Below, in pieces: positions 36,667-47,200 of a DNA stretch of 58,530 nt (position 1 is its first letter; each line of letters starts with the position of its first letter). The DNA comes from Acanthaster planci (taxonomy: Eukaryota; Echinodermata; Asteroidea; Valvatida; Acanthasteridae): assembly GCF_001949145.1 (NCBI RefSeq), contig NW_019091485.1:756082-814611 (forward strand), given 5' to 3'. A model generated the notes under the pieces. It was not told where the DNA came from. It ran no database searches and saw only the letters and a program-made list of their open reading frames with translations. The position numbers and the translations under genes are program-made.

Positions 36667-36822
36667 CTTATTGCTGATACTGCATGGATGATTTTGGTAG
36701 AAAGGCATTGTGAGAAGGAAAAGGGGGCAATGTTTTCTCCTTTTTCCTTCCCATAATGCCTTTCTACCATTGTCCAAAATCACTCATGCAGTAGCGGTAT
36801 CACAATCACTACCAGCAATAAG
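36667..36822. repeat. Imperfect fold-back (inverted repeat), 156 bp
   Basis: The arms run from CTTATTGCTGATACTGCATG at 36667 and, on the opposite strand, from the CAGCAATAAG at 36813-36822. Both contain AATGCCTTTCTACC or its complement and meet near 36740. Insertions break the arms, so this is probably an old MITE. Confidence 0.7.
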
Positions 36823-37581
36823 GGTTAAGCCTGTGAGTTTGTTGTCCGCGGCTGAAGAGAATTTTCTTTTAAACGTCACAGTTCTAACGTTATTATGTAG
36901 TGTAAAGTGGAAAGGAAAGAATTCCATATACAGACACCACTAACTCCTGTTCCTATTTCCAACGATCGTTACTTTTTCATGTGTTTTGCCCCTCCAAAAT
37001 TAAGAATTCCTACAATGTACATCATAGGCCTAGACCTACAGTAAAGGTTTTCTCCTTTTGTTAATTTTAAATTGACTCAAACACATCATAAACCTTTTTG
37101 ACGTTCACAGTGTATTATGGGTTTTGACAAGCAATGCATTTTACGCACAACCCTATTGAAGAAGTGTACCTGCAAAATGTTAATCTGTTTCTATTTTGTT
37201 TCATACTCCAAGGCAAGCCTTCTGTTGACAGTGTTGCATTATTGATTTGGGATAAAAGGAAAATTTGGGGAACCGCTTCCAACAACACAAGTTTTTGTCA
37301 TTGGTTGTGCATTGACCATGGAGGAAGGTGTTCCTTCCTCCTCCATGCTTTGACTAAGATCATGAATATTAATGCTTTAGTATTGTCCAATCAAAATCAC
37401 AACTTGTAGCTCATTCATCCCACATTGACTAGGCATGTTTATTTTCAGCCTGTAGAGTGACTGGTTCACTAAAAAATACAATTAAAGGTCATTTCTTCTT
37501 CTTACATACATGTGCATTTGAAAAATTATTTGTTAATTTGAAAATCTTCCTTGTATAATACTGCATGCCTATTTCAGGTGA

Positions 37582-37860
37582 TAAGCAGATACATGTAGGT
37601 GATCCACTGATAATATTCAGATAACTCAATATTATGCAGACTCCATAAAGACTAATGAAAGCCATGTTTGATTCAATATTTCGTTCTTTATTCAGAACAT
37701 CTTCAGGAATGAATTCCTGAAGATGTTCTGAATAAAGATGATGAATTTCTGAATAAAGATAATGAATTCCTGAAGATGTTCTGAATAAAGAACGAAATAT
37801 TGAATCAAACATGGCTTTCATTAGTCTTTATGGAGTCTGCATAATATTAAGCAGATACAT
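37582..37860. repeat. Large palindrome with 83-bp perfect arms and flanking direct repeats
   Basis: The left arm starts at 37629 (AATATTATGCAGACTCC) and the right arm ends at 37848. The outer 83 bases of each arm are perfect reverse complements, separated by 54 bp that hold further partial copies of the inner arm (AATTCCTGAAGATGTTCTG). The 13-mer TAAGCAGATACAT flanks the structure at 37582-37594 and 37848-37860. No protein role is visible; frames across it are palindrome artefacts. Confidence 0.92.
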
Positions 37861-38782
37861 TCTGAAGGAAAGTGTAAATTGATTTCTGACTGGTTCGCTT
37901 CTCCCCCCATAGGTGCATTGCGAACATCAAAAAACGTATATTACAGAGTTTTGCTTTTTTCTGATTAATATCTCAACAACCTTCTGGTACTGTATGTTGG
38001 CGAAGAATTAGACTGAGATTTTTCACAGTAAGAATTTCTAAGATCAACAGAAAGTTTTTGTGCATTTAATCCCGTTAATGTGTGCTCTCGGGGGGGGGGG
38101 GAACTTGAGAACCACATGCCTGTTCTATTTGGAATAGAGCAATCATGTGGTATTGTATTAGTGTAATGGGGGGCTGTTCAGCAGAAAGCAATGTGTGACT
38201 GGATGTAAATATACACTTTAAACATTTAACCTGTTATGTAGAGTGTTTTATACTGGGCAGAATTTGCACGATTGCTCGATCTTGCTGTACAATCTGTTGT
38301 CAATTCCTCCTTCAGACCAGTGCCTGTTCTGTGCAATTCGTGGGCGTGGAAGATTGTTTCAAAAAAGAAAGTGAAGTTGGAGATTTTTTACCAGATCAAC
38401 TGATAGCACAATGTTACCAGGCTATCATGCTGATTCCTGATATGGAGGAAGGGTAACAGTACAAGATGCAAGGGTTGGCCGTGCACATAAAATGTAGTTT
38501 TCCAAGAGACCTTGAGTGTAGAAATTATGATAGGAAATTAAGAAAACTAATTGTGAGTGCATGAAAGAGATAATTATTAAACTAGACAAACTGAAAATGT
38601 CAAACTACATGTAGGCCTATAAAATGAGTTAACAACATAATCATTGCAGACATACATGTACAGGTGTACATGTACATGTACATGTGTGATTAAAGTAAAA
38701 ATGTAACATGACAAAAAAGTGTATAAACATGCTGTTAAACAACAGATTTAAGGGCGACATAAAGATATCAATTTAAGAATAT

Positions 38783-38865
38783 ATGCAAAAAAATGATAAC
38801 GATGAACAAAGAAATTATTGATCCCGCTCCAGTCAATTTCTTTGTTGATCTTTATTATCATTTTT
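38783..38865. repeat. Imperfect hairpin, arms about 30 bp
   Basis: The left arm AAAAAAATGATAACGATGAA... and the right arm ending ...ATCTTTATTATCATTTTT are near reverse complements around AACAAAGAAATT/AATTTCTTTGTT. The loop is 18 bp (ATTGATCCCGCTCCAGTC). Confidence 0.65.
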
Positions 38866-39623
38866 ATCATTCATATTTTTATCATTCCCTACATAATTTG
38901 TTTCAAAATTCGAAATGCAAAGTAAAATTTTGAAAATCAGAAATTCAGAGGATTAAACTAGTAAACATGAGCACAAGTGTATTGGGGATATAAAAGAACT
39001 AGAGTTTAACTAGTATGTAATTAAAATGCTAAACAAAGCGCTTTCAAAACATCAATTTTAAGTTATTCAAGGCAGTAGCTCCAGTCACCAAAGGACTGTG
39101 CTTTCATTAAGCACTCTGAATTGCATCCTTTGTTGCATGGATTATTGCTAGAGCATAGATCATGAGATGCACTACATGTACATTGTACTGATGTATGACG
39201 TGGAAGATGCAGCAATTTTGTACAAATGTATGCAAAACTGATAGGGTCAAGAAAGGACAGAGCAGAAAGTTGCAGTGCACTGTCCCAGTGCTGCACCTAA
39301 TGTTTTTGTTAAGAATTCTAATAATTACAAGAAAAGACTGATAATTAAAAACGTCAAAGAGAAGAACAGTTTGTTGGGCATAATGTGGTGCAGTGATTGC
39401 CTTGCCAAGGTACTTGAACCTTTCCACGTGGCTACCTGTATTTTCTGCTAAAGGATCATTTTCTGCTGTGTTGTACATGTACATGTAGACCACACCATTT
39501 GTTCTATCTGTATGGAGCAGATAGATGATCAACTTCACTAGCAGAAGGAATACAGCCCACTCTAAGTACATGAACTCACTTGTGTTCAGTGATGGAGTGA
39601 CTTTACCATGTGGGAAATAGAAA

Positions 39624-39876
39624 TACATGGACCGTTTTTCAATACTCAACTTCGGCTCTGTCTCAGGCTTCAACTGTTTTTTTTACTACCTGACTTTGAA
39701 GCTGTAAGTGCACTAATTAGTCTAATAGTGCCACAAAACATCAAATAAGATGCAAGAGAGCAAAGACTTATAGTAATCCAATTTGATTTAAACGCTTCAG
39801 GCCCACAATCAGGGATTGGTTTCGGGGACGAAGCCTGAGACGGATTCGAAGTTGAGTATTGGTAAAGGGCCATGTA
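39624..39876. mobile_element. MITE with about 45-bp inverted ends (253 bp)
   Basis: Both ends read inward as TACATGG, then about 10 variable bases, then CAATACTCAACTTCG and later GTCTCAGGCTTC. The central part is short and non-coding. No clear target duplication was found, so the superfamily is undecided. Confidence 0.65.
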
Positions 39877-41277
39877 CACTCCCAAGTTGTAGTTCATATA
39901 CCTTCCTTTAAAAAAGGAAGTAGGGAGGGGAGGGGTGAAAATTGGAGGGTCCCAAATCTTAGATGTACGTATACTCGCCCCTTTCCATTAAATTTCTGCA
40001 CACAGGCCTGAAGGCCCCATCAATGAAATCTTTACACTTACATGTAGTTTTGGTGATTTTGCAAAGAAAAGATTTGTAAAATACATGTAGTTCTAATTCC
40101 CATTGCATGACATTTGAAATACATGTAGGTGTCTACGTAAGTGGAATTTGTTTCATATGAAATGAGCGGCACGTTAAGGATACCGGTTGCATACATTTAG
40201 TGTACATGTAAATATATTTAAGAACATTGACCTTTTTGTACCACATTCAAATTAAAATACACATTTTCTTTCATTTGCAATTCCTGATTTTCCCCAAATT
40301 TCCTATGAAAGTTTTTTGGGTCACATCAGAGAGATACATGTATGTTGGGTAAGGAAACAGGAAGCACAACCATTAGTTTAGAATTTTTCTTAAGATGAAA
40401 TTCATACAGTAGTTACCATTTCTACATGTATACAATGTGTACCAGTATTTATTTGTTTCAGTTGTGCCATAAAGTATTGCAAGTTCCATTCATTGTGCGT
40501 GACTGTAGAGAAAAATAAACCTGCATAAACTTTGGATTTGACTTAAGCACATCATCCTCTTGGCAACTTTGTTGCCATAGCAACCACTTGACTTCATCAA
40601 CTGTAATACATCTGAGTGATGCCAAGGGACGGTCCTTGTAATACATGCCTCACTTCCCTTGCTTCATTTAAACCACACAGTTGGTATTTGAACTCAACTC
40701 TGTTGCTGTGGAAACTGCATTACAGTAGCAGATCAGCTTAGGATACAGTTTTAACACGTTCAGATGTGTATCTTGTGAGTTTGTACATACGGTAGCACCA
40801 GACATCGATCATTTTCTACACTAGCACACATGGAATCTCTGTGAACAGAACATGCTGTACATGTACATGTGTTTGGACATGGACTTTATTGTACTTTTCT
40901 CTCCACTTTTGTCTCATTTTAATGAATATTTTCTGAATGTACATGTATCTTTGCTAGCTGTACTGCTTAAATGTAGAGCAGTTATAGACCGTGCTGCAGG
41001 ATTTCCACTTACATGTTCATGTACACTATACAAGCTGTAAGTAAATTTTACTGATCAACGTGCACTTGTAATTCAGTTTGTTACTAATATGTTCTTCATG
41101 GTATCAGCAAGAGCTGTCATCAGAAAATTATGCATGTAGCATTGACATGAAATTTGGTCTACTGTGATGCATTTTTTTCTCCAACGAGTGTAAAAATGGA
41201 TTTGTTATTCTGTTTCTTGTCTTCAGAAATTCTATTGAGAAATTCAATGTTATTCTATTTCTTGTCCTTGGTTTCAG
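39877..41277. other. Non-coding flank upstream of PTPDC1 exon 1
   Basis: AT-rich with several ACATGTA words; no recognisable exon. PTPDC1 exon 1 starts at an acceptor, so this is probably intron or 5' flank. Confidence 0.5.
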
Positions 41278-44200
41278 AAACCATGATGTGAATGATTGAT
41301 CATCAAACCACACCAGACAACCTGGCCTGCCACCCGACTGACTCTCCTGACCAGCCCAGCATGAAGTCCTCCCAGAATGACCACCAGAATCCCTCAGGCA
41401 CCCACATCAGCTCCATCCAGCGGCCCACAGCCAAGTACAACCGCTTTTCTAACAAGGTGCGGCAGATCACACCAGGTCCCTTGCAGTGTGCCATGTTTTG
41501 CGGAGGCAAAAACTGCAAGTACGACAACCCCGCCAAATGGTCAGAGAGTGAGATGGCACTGAAAGGCTTGTATTCATCCTGGTAAGTTGTTCAAAATAAG
41601 AAACTTCCAGTTTAGTGAGGTCCTGAAAACCTGATGCAAGCATGACCATTATGTTCAGTTATTTCTCTCAACTTTAGTGAGAAGGATCATTATGATGGTG
41701 TCCTGTTTCCCTCTATCTTGTTTTGACCATTTTCCTGATTTTTTGCCCAACCCACCATCTTCGTCTGACAAAGATCTGTTGTTTTTTATCCCCACTCATC
41801 CCAAAGAATGCCATTCTGTCTGTCCTTCTTTCCCCAAAGATTTTGCCTGTCTGTTGGTAATTTATTTACTTCTGATGAAGACCTTGTGTTTCATCTCCCT
41901 GTAAAAAGGTTTCTCTCCTATCAGGCAAAGGTAAAGATTTAGTTGTTATTGGATGGATGGAAAAATTTACACGGTGGTTGGTTACTGACCACTTTATGAT
42001 TTTTTCATTGTGTGCAGTCGGTGGAAAAGTTGACATCAACCATGCATTCAAAATTGAACATTACACTACAATGTTAAATGTCCAATATGTTCATAAGTGT
42101 GCAGGACATAAGGATAACTACTGATTTCATCAGTGCCAAGAGTATTGCGCAGTTTGTTCGCTGGTTTTATTTGTACATGTATGTGTATCTCTACATACAC
42201 GTACATGTGTGCATGTAGCAGCTACTACATCTAAATTCCTCCTGTGCTGTGCAGCTGCTGTCAAAAATAGCAACTTTTTAATTTATATTGCACGTTGGGG
42301 TAAGAAATGGCTTAAATTAGACTTTTTCTTTAAAAAGCCAGATGAACAAAGAATTGACGCAGGCAGCTGCCAGTCTATTTTTTTTCAAAACATGAGTTCA
42401 TTTTAATACTTTCCAATTTTAGTTAAGTTATGAAAAATAAGGAGGCAGAGAATGTTATTTTTGAAAAACCATGTCTACAAGTGCTTTGATGTCATTTGTA
42501 GCCAGCAGCAAACCAGAAATTCGGAGCTTTGCAGGGGAAGTTTTATATTCCAGACAAGCTTTTTTTCACAACTAAACCTATCATCGTAAGGTTACAGGTG
42601 CATGTACATGTAAATGATGTGCTTAATATTCTCTTTTGTGATACTTTGTCAAAGTCAGTTTGTAAATTTCCCAACTTACTCTATAATGAAACCCAAAATG
42701 TGAAACTTGATTGTGGAAGTAATGTAACTGACCCCCTCACAGCATAATCCAATATTGCCAAACCACCGGTAGGAGCCTGGAGTTTGTGCCCTATTATTGA
42801 GGTTTTTTTCATGTTATCTCTCATTTCCAGGGTTGGAGAAAATATCTTGGCTATTGCAAGGCCGTCATCAGAAGCTATTGAAAAATACAGGATAGTGGAG
42901 CAGTTTAAGCAGTAAGTCTTTCATAAATAAAATGAAACAATGATTTAGGGCTTTCAATTGAATACAAGTGTACATGTAGGCCCACAACCTTATGATTATG
43001 TTTAGTTGTTTTAATATTAAGGGAATAACTATTTGCTTAGCCGGTCTTTAACGTTCATTGAAAACTGGCTCAGGAGAATGGACGCGACTGATGCCCGAGC
43101 TGCAGGCAAAGGCATTATTATTTTAAGACAAGCACATATTTATTCCCATTCATAAATACCATTTCAGTCAGAGTCAAAAGAAGTCAATATGTGATAAATT
43201 TCCATTTTGTTCAAGAATTTTACTTTTTGTTTTCTGGAATTTCCTCATCCGTTTAATAATAATGATAATGATTTCTTTAAAGTGCCTTCCATAGAAACCA
43301 ATCTCAGGGCACTGTACATTTGAATAATAACATCAAGAATATTAAACATTAAAAAATGAAAACTTATTACAGACTCTTAAGACTGAACAAAGTTACCGAT
43401 ACTTTAAAAGATGCTAACAAAATTTACCAGATTAAAAATATTACAAAAGTAATAGACTACCGGACGTTTCAACTAAGCCCTATACACATTACTAAAAATA
43501 TATGTTTTAAGAGAAGATTTAAAAACATCCCAGGAAGTAACAGCCCTAACAGGAAGTGGAAGATTATTCCAAAACCTGGGAGCACAGGGCCCAATTTCAT
43601 GGTGCTGCTTACTGCTGAATTCTGCACTTACGATCTCCAGTCTGCCCTAACAGCACTAGTAAAAAATTCTGCACTAATCTTTTAAGCACAGAATCCTCAG
43701 TTACAGGATGTACGCATGCACACAAACCAAAATTCCTCGCTAAGCCATGAAATATGTTTGCTGTAAGCACAGAATATTCTGCTATGGTAAGTGCTGATTT
43801 TTCGCTTGCAGTAAGCAACGCCATGAAATTGGGCCCAGGTCTGAAATTCCCCCTACAAAAATGTCCCATGAGGGTATCCCATGGGAAAATTTCCCATGGG
43901 ATTACATGGTGAATTGGCCACCATGTACATGTAGCATGGGATTTTTACCCATGGCATTTTGCCCATGCGTATTTCATGAACCCCATGTAATCTCCCAAAA
44001 TATTCCCATGGTGATTTAATTGTCACATCCCATGGTGATTTTCCCACACATCCAATGGTGATTTACCCATGCGTCCCATGGTGATTTACCGTTGTGTCCC
44101 ATGGTGATTTTCCCATGCATCCCATGGTGGTTGCCCCATTTGTCCCATCATTGTCCCATTTGTCCCATGGTGGTTGCCCCATTTTTCCCATGTCGATTGT

Positions 44201-47200
44201 CCCATGCATCCCATGGTGATTGTCCCATGCATCCCATGGTGATTTTCCCATGCATCCCATGGTGGTTGCCCCATTTGTCCCATGGTGATAGTCCCATGCA
44301 TCCCATGGTGATAGTCCCATGCATCCCATGGTGATTGTCCCATGCATCCCATGGTGATTGTCCCATGCATCCCATGGTGATTGTCCCATGCATCCCATGG
44401 TGATTTTCCCATTTGTCCCATGGTGGTTGCCCCATTTGTCCCATGGTGATTGTCCCATGCATCCCATGGTGATTTTCCCATNTTGTCCCATGGTGATTGT
44501 CCCATGCATCCCATGGTGATTGTCCCATGCATCCCATGGTGATTGTCCCATGCATCCCATGGTGATTTTCCCATTTGTCCCATGGTGGTTGCCCCATTTG
44601 TCCCATGGTGGTTGTCCCATTTGTCCCATGGCGATTGTCCCATGCATCCCATGGTGATTTTCCCATGCGTCCTATGGTGATTTTCCCATGTCGATTGTCC
44701 CATGCATCCCATGGTGATTGTTCCATGTCAATTGTTCCTTGTGTCCCATGGTGATTTACCCATGCCTCCCATGGTGAGTGTCCTGTGCATCTCATGGTGA
44801 TGGGCAAATTTGCAGTCATCAAATCAACATTCCATTCCAAACTGTGTACTGTAGTTCATGCCAATGCTGCATTTTAATGGCAGCAGATAATATGGTTTAC
44901 AATACAACAAAGCCTCTAAGTGTACCTGCGTAGATGCCATATCAACAGTGTTCTCTTGATGATTGCAAAAATTTGAATAGTAATTGTGTGGCGTTTCCAT
45001 GGTGTCCACACACAAATCACATTGTATTCCCATGTAATGTATACTGTAAAAACCCCATGGTGTTCCCATGCTGATCATAAAAGCCCCATGGTGTTCCCTC
45101 GCTGATCATAAAAGCCCCATGGNNNNNNNNNNNNNNNNNNNNNNNNNNNNNNNNNNNNNNNNNNNNNNNNNNNNNNNNNNNNNNNNNNNNNNNNNNNNNN
45201 NNNNNNNNNNNNNNNNNNNNNNNNNNNNNNNNNNNNNNNNNNNNNNNNNNNNNNNNNNNNNNNNNNNNNNNNNNNNNNNNNNNNNNNNNNNNNNNNNNNN
45301 NNNNNNNNNNNNNNNNNNNNNNNNNNNNNNNNNNNNNNNNNNNNNNNNNNNNNNNNNNNNNNNNNNNNNNNNNNNNNNNNNNNNNNNNNNNNNNNNNNNN
45401 NNNNNNNNNNNNNNNNNNNNNNNNNNNNNNNNNNNNNNNNNNNNNNNNNNNNNNNNNNNNNNNNNNNNNNNNNNNNNNNNNNNNNNNNNNNNNNNNNNNN
45501 NNNNNNNNNNNNNNNNNNNNNNNNNNNNNNNNNNNNNNNNNNNNNNNNNNNNNNNNNNNNNNNNNNNATAAAAGCCCCATGGTGTTCCCTTGCTGATCAT
45601 AAAAACCCCATGGTGTTTCCATGCTGATTATAAAAACCCCATGGTGTTCCCATGCTCATCATAAAAGTCTCATGGTGTTCCCATGGTATCCACAAAATGT
45701 CCCATGGTGATCACTTCAACCAACATTATTTTTTTGCCAGTCCCATGGTGTACACATGGGGTCCCACGGGCAGCCCATAGAATTCCCATGGGATCTGCAT
45801 GGGACATTTTAGTAAGGGGCCCCATCACTGTATTAGTGTACTTATTAAAAATACATGCAATAAGCTAGACTTGAATCCAGTCAGACTTACGTTGCTCTTT
45901 CCCAGTCAGCCTTCACTAGCCTATACACAGTACATGGTCATTGCACCTGAGCTGTCGCATACCGGTAACTCTTATATAAGGCACCCTTGTTTGAATAGCC
46001 TTTATTGTACAACGTGTGTCATACATGATCTGTAGTTATTCATAATTGGATACGAACAACATGATCTTGCCTAATGTATTTGGAATTTCCACCAATCAAT
46101 AGTATTCAGACCCATAGAATCGTTCATTACTATGCAGGTATGAACGATGTAAAAACAAGTCTGGAAATTTGATTGGCTGCTACTACTTTTGGTAGATGAG
46201 CCCATTCGCTGTGTACAAACAGTTGGCAGATTCGTCAAGTCAGGATTTCTGAACTCACATAAGTGGACACAAGAGGGCGGGAAGCAAGTAACTCTGCGCA
46301 GCCTCCATATCCAAAGCATAAATACAGACAATACCACCGTGACAGAGGATCCTGACTTGGTCAAGTCTAGAAATGGCTTGTACAAGGTCAAATTACTTGT
46401 GCCTTAGGCATTTGAACAAAGGCAACGTCCATATGGTATATTCCTTGTGCAAGTAGTCGAGCAGAATCTCCTTATATAGACTTGACACGGGTTGTGATGA
46501 GTTCTGTGTGCAATAGCGCACACAGACTCTTGACCTGTAGCGATGGATTAAACTGTCTCATATCCAGGTGCCCGTGTGTTTTTACGCAGCGGGCATTGTC
46601 AAATTACAGTGGGCATTATCAAATGCTAATACACGGTCACAATTGCATTGTTGAATGGGGAAACTGCCCAAGGTACCAGAATTTATGAATGATTCATTAT
46701 TTCATTGTCCATTATGGTTGCGAATGATAAGTGACTGATTTGTTCGAAAACTCCCAGTTTAGACATCAAAGCATTGAGCATGTGCATGTATTTTAAGCTG
46801 CCTGTACACATGTGCTTATAGCTTTGTATTCTTGCTTATTTGGAATTAAATATGCATAATTCCATAACTGCATGATAACAATGAATAATAGAAGTGATGC
46901 CAGGTGCAGTGTCACTACCATGTGATTCCCTGTAGCCTGCCCTGTGCTCTGATCATCAGAAATGAAGTGAACCAGAAATCATTTTAGGATAAATTTATAT
47001 GAAATTTAATTTGTATAAATCAACTTTCAATACACTTATACTTTCTTTATGAAGGAGTTTTGGAATTACTAAAGTTTTGGTTATTAAAACTGAAATTATG
47101 GGGTATGAAAACGGGCCGGATACGATAATGAGAGACCAGGGAACTTTGTGCCGCCCAAGCATCTCAACCGTCATCAAGAAAGGACCTTGTGTAATTTCCA

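Noticed and set aside
39107-39673. 188-codon minus-strand frame containing HVERFKYLG
   Set aside because: The short motif recalls a LINE C-terminus, but the rest does not, and part of the frame overlaps the MITE at 39624-39876.
44063-44840. Three long overlapping minus-strand frames rich in MG, SPWD and NHHG
   Set aside because: They are a by-product of the 23-bp tandem repeat, which lacks stops on that strand; equal openness of all frames argues against coding.
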